Shown: positions 23,525 through 36,576 of the stretch, one piece after another
Layout of the letters: each line of letters begins with the position of its first letter
Position numbering within the stretch: the stretch's first letter is position 1
From: Hemileia vastatrix
Lineage: Eukaryota; Basidiomycota; Pucciniomycetes; Pucciniales; Zaghouaniaceae
Direction: 5' to 3'
Length of the DNA stretch: 64,000 nt
Assembly (NCBI GenBank): GCA_030280995.1
Contig: JASXTE010000007.1
Span: 13,751,001 to 13,815,000, forward strand
Translations under genes and position numbers: made by a program
Notes under the pieces: generated by a model
Told to the model about the DNA's origin: nothing
Database searches by the model: none
What the model saw: the letters and a program-made list of their open reading frames with translations, nothing else

Positions 23525-25794
23525 TTGTTATTTGAAGACACAATGAGTGCTCAAAAGGACAATTTAAGTGAAAAACCTGCTTATAAAACCAGGTCTAAAG
23601 CTAAAAACATTGCTGCAGGACATCACCATGGAGGGTTGATCCTATCCACAACCAGAGTCAATGAGCATAGAGGAAAAGGACACCCTCTTAAAAAAGATAA
23701 CCAGAAAAAAGACTTCGCCTCCTCTGCAGGATCAACTGTCCCATCTGGCAAAGCAGGTTCTGAAACTGGAGGAATAAAATTCTTTCATGCTAAAGGAGGT
23801 AGAGCAGTTGCAAAACAACTGCAAGGTGGGGTTCCAACAGATGAATCAAACCTTGGCAGAGTTAAAGGTAGGGCAGCCAAGCCAACAACCCACTACCCAA
23901 GGAGAGTCACATCATTCCCAGAAAAAAATTCTGGTAGAGAAATGGAAGTGGGATTGGTTCCACCAGCAATGGTCCAGTCACAATTGCAACAGGGATCCCC
24001 CCTCATCAGACTTCCTCAGCTCACCCCTACAAAGGACATCAAAAGCACCAAAAATCAGGGTTTGCACAAATCCTGTGGTAAGTAGATTACCCTCTCAGAT
24101 TAAACACAATACTGATGATTAAAATATAGGTAATATTATTTATGTAAAATCTGTACAGAGAATTGAGGAGGACTTGAGAAAATTAGGTTTTGATGTAGAT
24201 ACACCTGACTTATCTTTTGTCATAAAAACAGTACTATTTATAATAATAATACAGTTAATCCTGTGTTGTCACCACTTACTAGTTAGATGAGAAGTTCACA
24301 AAGCAGTCAAAAAATTGAGGAGGTGATGGAGCATTTTAATAATAACCCAACTGTCCATAGAATTGTTTCAGCATTATGGAATAGAATGACTGATTGTGAG
24401 GAAGAGATAGTTAAGCTCACAAGTGATTCAATTTCTTCCTTGAAATTGAACATTTCTCAACTAGCAACAAGAAATAAAGAATTAGAGAATGAACACTTGG
24501 CTCTAACTCTTAAGTATGATTGTTTGATTAATAAATATAGTGAACTTTCAAACAATTTCTGTGAGTTAGAAAAGTGGTATGAAGCACATTTATTGAAAAC
24601 TGAATCAAGAACAAAGTTATCTTTTGCCTAGACAAATCAGAGTGTCTCTGAGCTGCTACAAAGATTGACTAAATTTGAGATTGAAACTTCTAATCTACTA
24701 ATGAATCAGGATAATCATAAGTATACTCAGTGTAATAATAATCCTTTCATTGGCAAAAATGAATCTCAATCATTCCCCATACCACCACAAGTAAAACCAT
24801 CTGGTAGTAGTGTCAAGTCTGAAAATACAAATGTAAGTCACAAATCCGTGCAAGAGGAAATACAAGACCATTTATCCAGAGTAAATGAGTTATTGAATTT
24901 ACCTAGGATTAGTGAAACAAAATCCAATAAAAAGAACTGGCCTAAGATCGATCAGTACCCAACTTATGATGGGGAAGCCAGCTCTGAATGGCAAAATTTT
25001 ATCCAAAGAATTGACAATTTGAAATTCTCATATAAGTTACCAGATGAAGAGATAACATCAAAATTAATTTCTTTATATAAGGATGTTGCTTTATTATGGT
25101 TTGAAGCTGTTTTGAGTGAGGGTAAAGATTACTCTTGGGCTGAATGGAAACAACTAATTGAAAAACAATTTGGAGGTTCTAAATTCAGGCTCACTCAGCA
25201 AAGATTATATGAGAAAACTAGGTATAATCCGTTGAATGGTGACAAAACTATGGTGTTTTTAATTTATTTAAAAAAAAATTAAAAGCCATTGAGCCAAAAA
25301 TGGATTTTAACTTATGGAAAGATAAAATAATATATAAATTACCTATATCTGTCAGAGACATTGTTGTAGCTAGAAAAATAATGGTTAATGAATATTCTGA
25401 ATTTATTTCTATTTGCAATGAAATATTATTAAACCATAAGTATAAATCAAGGTACACCACTTATAAACAAAATAATGAACCTGTTAAAAATCAGAATTCA
25501 AAAACACTTCAGGAGAAGCAGAAAAAACCTACTGCACCTGTAGTACCTAAAAAGTATGAGTTTAATACCTGTTATAAGTGTAATAAACCTTGGGTTAAAG
25601 GTCACAAATGTGAGAAGAATATAAATACTGTTGAAAATCAGCATGAATCTAAAAATGAAACAGAAAAAAGTAAGGATTCAAGTGATTATGACATTGATAT
25701 CTCATATAGTGATGAGAATGAAGTCTGTATGTTGGAAGATGATTTGTCCATCTTTGAAACTTCAATATTAAACATGGACTCAAATGAATCTTAA
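23525..25794 (+). pseudogene. G1 gag with zinc knuckle, broken
   Basis: An ATG at 23525 or 23546 opens a basic N-terminus (KTRSKAKNIAAGHHHGG). Later pieces are a Leu/Glu-rich coiled coil (24287-24631), stop at 24629-24631, the gag core (24665-25282, YDGEASSEWQNFIQRIDNL) and, after a slip in the A run at about 25270, a segment to 25794 with the zinc knuckle CYKCNKPWVKGHKC. The capsid-like core and knuckle order is typical of gypsy gag, which packages the RNA. Shifts and stops make this copy inactive. The relative at 30692-31733 shares the N-terminus. Confidence 0.82.
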
Positions 25795-25842
25795 ATCAAT
25801 TTTGAGGATACTGAAATCATTAAGGATATACAAGCTGATAAC

Positions 25843-28800
25843 TTGAGAATGACACCTATCACGGTTTCAGCTATCATTTCTGGAGAAAATGTAAATATAG
25901 TATTGGACACAAGAGCTGCTGGTTCTGTTGTTTCAACAAATACATTGCAGAAAATTGATAGTGAGTATAAGTCAAAGCTTGAACCCCTTCAAAGTAAAAA
26001 TTGGAGAGGTTTTGGTTCAGTACTAAACCCCATTGGTAGATACAAAGCTGCTGTTTTCTTTAAACATCAACATGGTTATGTTAGAGTAACTTGTGACTTT
26101 GTAGTAATGGATAATATTAACTGTAGTAACTTTTTTATCATTGGAAATGATATTCTGACTAATTTTGGTGTGAAATTAGACCCTGCTAATAGCAATTTTA
26201 CAATTGGAATGAATGGTAAAAGAAAATTTAAAATAAATTCTTTTAACACAGTCTTACACATTGAGTCAGTAACAAATATTCCGTGCAAAGGAAGAGAATC
26301 CAATGAGATGGAACTTCTGGAAACAGAAATTTCTAAAGCATCTTTTGGCACTCAGATAAGTGAAGCTGAGAAAAACAATATTTTGGACTTAATTAAAGCA
26401 TTTCCAATAGCTTTTGCACATGGTACAAATGAAATTGGCCTTGTAAAAGATCATGAGATGAAAATAAGTTTAACCTGTGATATTGATAATATTCCTGCTA
26501 GTCTTAAAAAGAAACCTTACCCTGCTTCACCAATGAAGAGGAAAGACATAGAGGATAATATTAAGATGTTATTAAAAATGAACATTCATGATAAGGTTGA
26601 AAATAAACCAAAATATTGTGTAATATCACCAGTACTAATTTATTATGAACAAGATAAAGTAAGACTGTGTGGTGATTATAGAGCATTAAATACATTTACA
26701 GTAGATGATATTTATCCCTTGCCAAGGATTGCCTCTATACATGCTACCCTTAAAGGTGCTAAGTATATAAGTTTCTTAGATGGAAATAAAGGGTACCATC
26801 AAATTCCTGTTGAAAAGAATTCACAGAACTTTCTGTTGATAACAAAACACATGGGAATTTATAAATATGTCAGGATGCCATTTGGAACAAAAAATGCTCC
26901 ATCAGTATTTCAGAAGTTAATGGATATAACATTCCATAATGAAATGATTGAGGGATGGTTAATGGTATACATTGATGACATCATAGTGTTCTCTAAGACA
27001 TATGATGAACACTTAATCCATTTAAAGAAGGTATTTCAGAAAATGGATGAAATAAAAATGACCCTTGCATTGAAAAAATGTAAATTTGGGTTTGAGTCTT
27101 TAAAAGTGCTTGGTCATATTGTATCTGGATTACAAATATGTGTAGAGCAAAATAAGGTGGCTGCAATCAAGAATATTGGAATTCCTCAAAATGTAAAGGA
27201 TATACAATCTTTTCTTGGTATGTGTGGTTATTATAGACAATATATAATGAGCTACCAATTAATTGCTGCACCATTTACCACACTGATCAAGAAATCAGAA
27301 GCTTTCATTGGGAATAATGAAAGACAACAGGCTTTTAATAAGTTGAAAGAATTTTTGATGACAGCTCCTATCTTGGGATTACCTGATTTCTGATTGCCTT
27401 TTGTATTGTATACAGATGCAAGTTTTATTGGTATGGGTGCTTCTTTGCATGAAAAACAACTTATTGAAGGTAAAATCTCAGAAGTAGTAATTTTCTATAT
27501 TTCATGTACTCTAAGAAGTAGTGAATTAAAATATGGCGCTACTCAACTTTAATTTTTGGCATTAGTATGGGCTCTTGAGAAGCTACATTATTACCTGGAA
27601 GACCAAAAATTTGAGTTAATAACTGACTGTAGTGCAGTTAAGTCACTCTTAAACATGAAAACTCCTAATAGACATATGTTTAGATGGCAATTAGCTGTAC
27701 AAGAATACAGAGGACGGATGACTATTACACATAGAGCAGGAACATTAAACTCTAATGTAGATCTGTTATCTAGAGTACCTCTACCCAATAATGGTGATAA
27801 TCCTGCTTATGTTCCTGAAACAGAGATTATTAACATTTATGGCATTTATATTGTAGATCTTGAGGATGAATTTATGCAATAAATTCTTGATAATTATGCT
27901 TCAGAACCTGACTTGAGTAGACTTACTACAATATTAAATGATCCATCTTATGCTTCAATGACTGTTTTAATAAAAAATTACCACAAAAGTATAAAGAAGA
28001 ATTAGAAAAAGGAAAATTTTCCATTGAGGATGGTTTTATGTATTACAGGAAGAAATTAAGCAATGTAATTGTAATTCCCTGTTCAATGAAGGAGTTAATG
28101 TTAAGTATATGTCATGATGATATATTAGCAGGTCATTTTGACTTCCATGCAAAATCAACCAGAGTAAAAAATACATCTTTGTGGATTAACATGTCTGATG
28201 ATGTTCAAAAACATGTTGAGACATGTGGTTCTTGTCAAAAATCTAAAGGATTAACAGGCAAAAGAGCTAGTTTTTTACAACAACTTGAGCAACCAAAAGC
28301 TCCACGTGAAATAGTTAACATGAACTTTTTAACAGGTTTTCCAATAGCAGGGAATAAGAGTTATAACTCCTGCTGGGTAATTGTAGATAGAGTTACAAAA
28401 ATGTGTAAATTTATTCCTACCCACAAAGAGGTTTCTGAAAAGGACTTAGCTTTCTTATGGTAGACACAAATGTTAAATATAGCAGGTTTCCCCAAAGAAA
28501 TAGTCTCAGAAAGAGATCCTTAATTTACTTCTGAGTTCTGGACATCACTTATGGATGTTTCAGGGTGTCAATTAAAACTTTCCACAGCACACCATCCACA
28601 AACTGATGGGCTAGCAGAAAGAATGATACAAACTTTAAAAGATATGATAAGAAGATATTGTGCTTTTGGTCTTGAATTTAAAGACAATGAAAAATTCAAG
28701 CATGATTGAGTAACCCTTATCCCAGGTTTAGAATTTGCATACAATAGTACAGTACATTCTGTCACTGGCAAAAAGCCATTTGAGTTATGGTTGGGTTATG

Positions 28801-29402
28801 TACCTGATACCCCTGCTAAAACTCTTAATAAATTACATAGATTGGACACCCATCCAGGTACAAAATCTTTTCTTCAAATGCAAGAATTATGCAGAAAGCA
28901 TGCTCAATAATGTATAAATAAGGCATTTAAGTATGAGAAGAAAATATGGGATAAAGCCCATAAAGAAGAAATGTTCAAGGAGGGTGATGAAGTCGTTATT
29001 TCTACACTAAATTTCAATTTAAATGGTAATGTTAAATTGAAGGATCCATTCATTGGACCATTTGTAGTAGAAAATATGGTTGGTAACAATGCTGTTGAAG
29101 TTATTCTATATGCACCATATGATAGAAAACATCCAGTATTTCCTATTTCTCTTCTAAAACCATACCATTCTAATTATACTGCAATATTTCCAAGAAGATC
29201 AGGAAGGCATAAACAGCAACCTGAAGAAATAATTGAAAAGGAAGAAATTGAAAACATACATAAAAAGAGACACCTTACTAAAGAAAATGGAGTTGAGTAT
29301 CTATTAAGATTTAAAAATAAATCAAGTGAATATGACCAGTGGATTCCAGAAAATGAAATCTCTGATCTTAAAAATCTCTTGAAAAAATTTAAATCCAAAT
29401 AA
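25843..29402 (+). pseudogene. G1 pol: protease-RT-RNase H-integrase-chromodomain-like end
   Basis: The 516-codon open section (25843-27393) holds a protease with the active-site motif altered (IVLDTRAAGSVV, Arg where Gly is expected) and RT with YIDDIIVFS. TGA at 27391-27393, TAA at 27550-27552 and TAA at 27880-27882 interrupt RNase H (LYTDASFIGMG, ITDCSAVKSLL). Integrase follows with a CGSCQKSK finger end, AHHPQTDGLAERM and further stops (28461-28463, 28521-28523, 28707-28709). The last open section 28971-29402 ends in a chromodomain-like YLLRFKNKSSEYDQW and a Lys-rich tail. The protein normally copies and integrates the element. This copy cannot. Confidence 0.9.
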
Positions 29403-29517
29403 TACTGTTTAATTCAGTATAGGTATTATAGAAATTTAAAAATTATTTTTCTATTCACTCCTTACTTATTAATTAAAATGTCTTAACATTTTTTATTGTT
29501 TTTTTTGGGTGAGCAAG

Positions 29518-30691
29518 TGTCAGCCTAAGTATCTCCAGGACTGAGTAATTCTTATGTTTAGAATAAGATAACCTTAATTACATTAAGCTTATTACTTAAA
29601 AAGAAGGTTAAAATACTTATATATATGGTTATAATACATATATATACAATTATTACACTATTATATGACTTATAGTAGTTTAAATAGCTTATCCATAGCC
29701 TAATAATACTTATTAAGGTGTTAATGGAGTCATAATATACTTATCTTAAGTGATATTAAGTAATTATAGACATACATAAGCTTATATGTATACATAAACC
29801 TCATATTCAGTGAAATATGTAGTTATATTATGTATATTTAGATCTATAAGTGGGGTTTAACCTCTTAATAACCTATAAACTTTTTTTTTCTGTTATTTTA
29901 GATCATATGGACGTATTCAGTGGACTCACAACGCCTACACAAGCATATACACCTATTTCAGGTGCATATATCCAGTTTGGACAACTCAATTTGCTTCCTT
30001 GGATGGATTTTCATGGATTTATGGGTTGGGATATTATTACTGGGTTGATATGGATGCTTGGGGATGTTATTGAGAGCTTGGACAGTTAATTTTGTTCCTT
30101 TATATGCTTTGTGTTTCTTTTTATCATCTTTGGATGAGTTATTTTACCTGTTTCTTTATGGTATCCGCTTTTATCAATTTATTCTATTTATGGTATGGGT
30201 CAGTGGTATCATTAATTGTGATGGAGGGTCCTTACTGGAGGCCTTAGTGTTGAAACTGCTTGAAGTGGACACCATGGGGAGGTGATGGGCCCTCACAGTG
30301 CTGTAATTGCCAGGGATAGCAGTGACATCATCTGGATTGAAGGTCTGTGCACTCCAGTGGATTTTGGTATAAGTAAGGGACGATTTTGACAGGTTATTAG
30401 ATATAACTTACTTACTACACATTAAAAAAAACTACAACACAATTATTATCATATATAAATATATTTTAAAGAATTTATAAATTGATATTATCTTTACATA
30501 AGTTTTAACTATATTTTATTATTCTATTTTCCACCACTAGCACGCATAAAATCCAATTATTGTGAGTTTAAATTGAGAATAACTATTTTATTAGTCTTCT
30601 TCTGAGGTTTAATCACTAAATTATTTAACAATAAGTAGTAGGACCATTAATATTTACTATTAAATTATACTTAGATACTAGCATAAACTGA
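29518..30691 (+). repeat. 3' LTR of G1, two bases short at its end
   Basis: It starts TGTCAGCCTAAGTATCTCC after a T-rich/GGGTGAGCAAG tract and is similar throughout to 21866-23040. It ends AGCATAAACTGA and then continues as unrelated G2 gag sequence on the other strand. Confidence 0.85.
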
Positions 30692-31733
30692 AAAATTTTG
30701 TTTGAAAGTTCACTATATTTATTACTCAAGGAATCATACTTAAGAGTTAGAGTCAAGTGTTAATTCTCTAATTCTTTACTTCTTGTTGCCAGTTGAGAAA
30801 TTTTCAATTTCAAGGACAAATTTTATCACTTTTGAGCTTAATTGTCTTTTCCTCACACTCAGTCATACTATTCCATAATGCTGAAACAATTCTATGGACA
30901 GTTGGGGTATTATTAAAATACTCCATCACCTCCTCCTCAATTTTTTGACTGCTTTGTGAACTTCTCATCTAACTAGTAAGTGGTGGAAACTGAGGGTTAA
31001 CTTTATTATTATTATAAATAGTACTGTTGTTATTGACAAAAGATAAGTCAGGTGTATCTACATCAAAACCTAATTTTCTCAAGTCCTCCTCAATTCTCTG
31101 TACAGATTTTACATCAATAATATTACCTATATTGTAATCATCAGTATTGTGTTCAATCTGAGAGGGTAATCTACTTACCATGGGATGGGTTCAAGCCCTG
31201 ATTTTTGGTGCTTTTGCTTTCCTTTTTAGGGGTGAGCTGAGGCAGTCTGATGAGGGGGTGGATCCCTGTTGCAATTGTGGCTTGACCACTGCTGGTGGAA
31301 CCAATCCCACTTCCAGTTCTCTACCAAGATTTTTTCCTGGGAATGATGTGACCCTCCTTGGCTAGGGGTTTGTTGGCTTGGCTCCCCTACCTTTAAATCT
31401 GCCAAGGTTTGATTCATCTGTTGGAACCCCAACTTGCAGTTGTTTTGCAACTGCTCTACCTCCTTAAGCATGAAAGAATTATATTCCTCCAGTTTCAGAA
31501 CCTGCTTTGCCAGATGGGACAGTTGATCCTGCAGAGGAGGTGAAGTCTTTTTGATTGTTGCTTTTTTTATAAGGGGGTCCTTTTCCTCTATACTCATAGA
31601 CTCTGGTTGTGGGTAGGATTGACCCTCCATGGTGATGTCCTGGAGAAATGTTTTTAGCTTTAGACCTGGTTTTATTAGCAGATTTTTCACTTACATTATC
31701 CTGTGGAGAACTCATTGTGTCTTTAAATAACAA
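30692..31733 (-). pseudogene. G2 gag N-terminal part
   Basis: The start (31733, MLFKDTMSSPQDN) parallels G1 gag. An overlapping frame (31690-31226) contains a long coiled coil (LAKQVLKLEEYNSFMLKEVE) and IHN-type basic sequence, and 31181-30969 continues with IEEDLRKLGFDVDTPDLSF. It ends within the second coiled coil at the G1 boundary. Frame breaks and truncation make it non-functional. Confidence 0.75.
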
Positions 31734-31795
31734 TTTTAAACGTCTACAAAGGGAAAACCTATATGGTAATTAGTAGACAAAAAATATTAGCAATA

Positions 31796-32349
31796 TGAAA
31801 AGGTTAGGGACTAAATATAAAAAGTAAGAGATAAAACTCAGAGCTTTGGACGGCAGAGGCAATTGGACAGTAAGAGAAAGTTTTACCTAAATATAAAAAG
31901 TAAGAGATAAAACTCAGAGCTTTGGACGGCAGAGGCAATTGGACAGTAAGAGAAACTAAGTAGAGAATAATTAGTAAAGATGGCAAGAGAAGATGATAAC
32001 ATTGCATTATACAGCACACATACGTTTTACCTAAATATAAAAAGTAAGAGATAAAACTCAGAGCTTTGGACGGCAGAGGCAATGGGACAGTAAGAGAAAC
32101 TAAGTAGAGAATAATTAGTAAAGATGGCAAGAGAAGATGAGAGACAATAGGAGTTAACAAAGCCATCTTTATAGTGAAGTAAGAGTATAGGATTCACGGA
32201 ATTATACTTCGGAAATTAAATAAATTGGACAGTGAAAAATAGTAACCCAATAAGCGAGAGACTTTATAACGGTTAAATGGAACGTAATATAAGTAATGGT
32301 AATTAAAGGAAAATAAATTTAACAGTACATTAACAGTTAAACCTCAACA
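31796..32349 (-). repeat. 3' LTR of the young copia element
   Basis: It contains three copies of a roughly 70-base unit (CCTAAATATAAAAAGTAAGAG to TTGGACAGTAAGAGAAA), two near the left end and one after an intervening segment. The match to the other LTR is almost perfect. Confidence 0.93.
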
Positions 32350-32372
32350 CCCCCCCATGCTGTATAATGCAA

Positions 32373-34696
32373 TTATTTCAAATGTACTTGATTAAGACAG
32401 GCTAGATGCGCAGGCTTAGGTAAAGATTTAGTTAAAAAGTCGGCCCACATATGACACGCTGGAAGATATTTTAAAATTAGTTTGTTTTGAGAGACAATAT
32501 CGTGGAGCCAGTGAAGTTGCCTGTTAACATGGCGAGTTCTGTGTTGATATAAAGGGTTTTTTGTTAGCTTGATAGCACCTTGATTATCACAGTATAATGT
32601 GCTCTTATTTAATTGTAGGTTGAAGTCAGTAAATAACTGTTCAATCCAGAGTAAGTCTTGAGCTGATTCGGTCATTGCGCGAAATTCGGCTTCAGTGGTT
32701 GAGAGGGAAACGACTGGTTGTTTGCGTGAGCGCCAGTTAATAAGTCCAAGATGAAAGATTAGGCTACCGGAGGTTGACCTACAATCATCGGTATCACTCC
32801 AGTTTGCATCGGCGTAACCGCTGAGTGAGTTGAGGGATGAATTTGGTACATTACCAAGGGTAAGAGCTAGATCTTGAGTGCCAGCAAGATACCTAAGAGC
32901 GTGCTTAAAAGCGGCGATATGTTCCAAGGTGGGATTGTTAAGATTTTGAGATAATAAACTAGCTGTATATGCTAGATCTGGACGAGTACATAAAACTAAA
33001 TAGTTTAAAAGACCAATAGCTCTTCTATAAGGAAAAGCATTAGGTTCTACACTTGAAGAGTCACTACTAAATTTAATGTTAGGTATTAAAGGAGTACTAG
33101 TAGGTTTACAATCTTGTAAAGAAAATTCAGTGAGTAAATTTTTAATATATAGTGATTGAGATAATTGTATAGTTTTATTATTATAGTCACGAATAACCTT
33201 CATTCCCAAGACCCACTTAAGATCACCCTGGTCATCCATGTCAAAGATATTCTTAATTTTGTTTTTGAAATCAGACACATCAGGGCCGCCAATGATCATG
33301 TCATCAACATGTAGGAAGACGTAACAGGGGTTTTCTTTACTATTGCTAATAAATAAACACGGGTCTGCTTTACTGGGGGTGAAATCAATGCTGGCAAAGA
33401 AGTTAATAAGAACAGTATACCAGCAACGCGGACTTTGTTTTAGTCCATACAAGGATTTTTTTAGTTTGAGACAGCTATTAAGTAGTTTGGGAGTATAGCC
33501 TAAGGGAAGTTTCAGATATAGCTCTTCTTCTGGGATACCATGTAAAAATGCAGATCTAACGTCCATTTGATGTAGTTGCCAGTTGTTGAAAGCAGCAATT
33601 CCTAATAGAAATCTGAGGGTAGAAAGTCGGCCAGTAGGAGCAAAGGTGTCATTATATTCAATGCCTTCAATTTGAGCAAAGCCTTGAACGCACAGTCTTG
33701 CTTTATACTTGAGTATATTTCCTTCAGCGTCTGTTTTTCTCCTAAAGGTCCAAGTGGTGCCTAATAGATGAGTGTCATTGGAACATGGAATTTCATCCCA
33801 AACTTCATGCTTTTCGATGCTTTCTAACTCAGTTGAAATAGCTCTTTTCCATTCATCACTTTCCGAACTTTGAACGGCTTCATAGTAAGACGTAGGTGCA
33901 TCTGAGGCTGCAACGGTGAAATTGATTTGTTTACTGCGACGACTGTAAGGTAGTATATTTGAAACATCTATGTTGGACGATATTTCTTGTGCTGGAGGTG
34001 TTTGCTTGTCAACCCAGGCAAAATGCTTATATTGAGGTAGTTCGTGGGTATTTTCAGCAGAAGTATTGCTAGTGCTGGCATCATCAGAGGATGATTCTGA
34101 TATTGCAATTTCTTGGATTTGATTAGATTGTGTGGGTTCGGAAAACTCAGCTATTGAGGTGGATAGACTCTCTTCGTTTTCATTGATAGTTTGTTGAGCA
34201 GACTCAAAGTTAATAGTATCCAGTTCAGGGAAAACAAGCTTTTCTACAGTATCAATACCTTTAGTAATTTTATGAGCTATTGTAAATGTATTGTAAAACT
34301 TGACATCATGAGTGATTATTGTTGAATCCGATTTTGGTAAGTAGATACGATAATTATTGTGGCCGTCTACAAATCCTAACAACATTCCTTCCTCTCCTGA
34401 AGGACCGAATTTTCCTTCTCGTTTGGCTTTAGGTATATTAACAATAGCATCACATCCAAAAGGATGAAGAGTAGTGGTATTCGTTTTATCTTTGGACCAT
34501 AAGTCCAGGGGAGAGGAATTATTCGGAAGGTTAAAGGAAGGAGTTCTATTAAGCAAAAAATTGGCCGTTTGTATTGCTTCGGCCCACCAAGAACTGTCTA
34601 GACCACTCTGAATAAGTAAAAATTTGGCTTTTTCAACCAATGTACGATTACCTCGTTCAGAAATCGGATTCTGTTGTGGGGAGTAAGGAGCCGTTA
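32373..34696 (-). CDS. Copia pol: integrase C-terminal end, RT and RNase H
   Basis: The ORF from 34640 (755 codons) is open to its stop at 32373. Reading a little upstream gives the integrase third catalytic motif region (PQQNPISERGNRT), so the coding sequence continues from a point inside integrase. Then come the copia-type RT with the VDD box (FLHVDDMIIGG, about 33280-33310), LYGLKQSPRCWY and QMDVRSAFLHG, and RNase H with YADANWSD, LSTTEAEFRAM and ADFLTKSLPKP. RT and RNase H look intact. The integrase finger and first catalytic residues are gone, and the frame differs from that of gag. Any RT would have to be made without the normal polyprotein junction. Confidence 0.9.
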
Positions 34697-35995
34697 ATAA
34701 GTGAGTGATGCCTAATGTTGGTTTGGATGGGAAAACTTATGATATTTCCCAGAGTCGAACATGTGATAATGACTTTATTTTTATTTCGAATAGTATATAC
34801 ACCCTGCGAATTAACAAGACTCCAACCATCATGAAGTAAGTCAGTAGCTGCAACCAAAGGTGTTTGAACGGAAGGGGAGTATAAGGCTGGTATAGTAAGT
34901 TTATAACCAGATTCAGTCATTAATTTCACTACTCCTTGACCAAGTGCAGAGAATTCTTCGCCGTTAGCTGTAGACAAGCGCATGTTTGTGCTGGAGAAAG
35001 ATGTAAATAAGGCCCTGTTATTGAAGAGCGAGTATGACGCCCCACTGTCCAAGACCACATGATTGGGTAAAGCCTCCATTATAACAGCCAATACTTTACC
35101 TGTCGACTCTTTTTCTTTTTTCCTTTTTAAGAACTCCTCACGTTTTTCGGGATGTAATTGAAAACAGGATGATTCTTGATGAGGAGCAAGAGGGTTATGT
35201 TTACCCTTAGAACAATAATTTTTATTCTTCTTGGTATCTACACTTAAGGCGGAACCAGCAGTGGACATGGAGAGATTTATACGTCTCGTAACTTCACCTT
35301 CTAAGTCTGAGAATACTTCTTCTAGACTTGGCTTAACATTTGTAACTTTGTAATTATTTAATATAAGATTGGCAGTGGTTTGATAAGAATCCGGTAATAA
35401 ATTAAGAATATAATGAGACATAAGAAATGAAAAAATGTCTTTTTCAAACAATTCGGGAGCGACTTCTTCAAGCAGATTAATAATGCTGCGAAAGTCGTTA
35501 ATGGTACTGATAATGTTACTTTCGGTGAAACGAACATCAAATAACTTTTTGACAATGTAGGAGAGATTAGCCCCAGACTTGGCAGCATAGTGATTTTGGA
35601 TTTTCAACCAGAGTTCAGCAGGGTTCTCCGGTGCATCTTTCTTAACAAACTTATTGTGATTATTTCTGTCCAGGAACATTTTCAAAATAGTATCCGTCTG
35701 CCTCTTACGAATAAAAAATGCCTCTTTGAGGTTAGGATTGGTAGGTTCGATGAGATCAGGATTTAAGAAGTAATCCAAGTTGCGAACTTTGAGAGCATAC
35801 ATGATGTCTGTTTTCCATGTAGCATAGTTGCGATCATTCAGTTTTTCAATATTTTTGACTTCGGAAAAATTGGGATTTTCAAGGTATGCAGCTGAGAAGG
35901 TGATTGGTGCATTAGGATTACCAGGGATGGAAGTTGCTTCAGAAAAAAATTGGATTAGAGCCAGAGTCTGAGGTAGCAGCAGCTGGAGAAGTCAT
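34657..35995 (-). CDS. Copia gag and protease, one frameshift near the start
   Basis: The likely native start is the ATG at 35995, just after the primer site. A 7-base T run (plus-strand A run 35943-35949) shifts frame, and the long ORF opens at 35802. It has the copia gag pattern NDRNYATWKTDIMYAL, a zinc-binding segment with HNPLAPHQESSC and FQLHPE, and the protease active site VVLDSGASYSLF near 35060. It ends at 34657 in a run-on caused by the integrase deletion. Gag forms the particle and the protease processes the polyprotein. With one shift and the deletion this copy is defective. Confidence 0.88.
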
Positions 35996-36022
35996 TATTG
36001 ATTGAGCGCTGGGCCCATAACC

Positions 36023-36576
36023 TGAAAAGGTTAGGGACTAAATATAAAAAGTAAGAGATAAAACTCAGAGCTTTGGACGGCAGAGGCAATTGGACAGTAA
36101 GAGAAAGTTTTACCTAAATATAAAAAGTAAGAGATAAAACTCAGAGCTTTGGACGGCAGAGGCAATTGGACAGTAAGAGAAACTAAGTAGAGAATAATTA
36201 GTAAAGATGGCAAGAGAAGATGATAACATTGCATTATACAGCACACATACGTTTTACCTAAATATAAAAAGTAAGAGATAAAACTCAGAGCTTTGGACGG
36301 CAGAGGCAATTGGACAGTAAGAGAAACTAAGTAGAGAATAATTAGTAAAGATGGCAAGAGAAGATGAGAGACAATAGGAGTTAACAAAGCCATCTTTATA
36401 GTGAAGTAAGAGTATAGGATTCACGGAATTATACTTCGGAAATTAAATAAATTGGACAGTGAAAAATAGTAACCCAATAAGCGAGAGACTTTATAACGGT
36501 TAAATGGAACGTAATATAAGTAATGGTAATTAAAGGAAAATAAATTTAACAGTACATTAACAGTTAAACCTCAACA
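36023..36576 (-). repeat. 5' LTR of the young copia element
   Basis: Near-identical to 31796-32349, adjacent to the GGTTATGGGCCCAGCG primer site. Confidence 0.93.

Larger units (their letters stand above)
21866..30691 (+). mobile_element. Gypsy element G1, near full length but mutated
   Basis: Two LTRs of about 1175 bases (21866-23040 and 29518-30691) bracket gag and pol. LTRs start TGTCAGCCTA; the 5' copy ends CTGACA. The leader begins ATAGGGGGTCTTTCC, primer-site-like. The 3' LTR stops about two bases short of its expected CTGACA end, where it meets inverted G2 sequence at 30692, so no target duplication can be read. LTR divergence and many stops indicate an older insertion than H or the copia at 31796. 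Confidence 0.88.
31796..36576 (-). mobile_element. Young Ty1/copia element, integrase deleted, CAATA target duplication
   Basis: Two 554 bp LTRs (31796-32349 and 36023-36576) with TG...CA ends flank gag, protease, RT and RNase H on the minus strand. CAATA at 31791-31795 and 36577-36581 is the exact target duplication. In my alignment the LTRs differ at a single position (near 32083, G versus T), so insertion is recent. The primer site next to the 5' LTR is GGTTATGGGCCCAGCG, which fits priming by an internal initiator-tRNA-Met fragment as in Drosophila copia. The polypurine tract GCATGGGGGGG adjoins the 3' LTR. The integrase core is missing. Confidence 0.95.

Noticed and set aside
31804..32166. 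120-codon minus-strand ORF, repeated at 36031-36393
   Set aside because: It is produced by the tandem units inside the copia LTRs and is not a protein gene.
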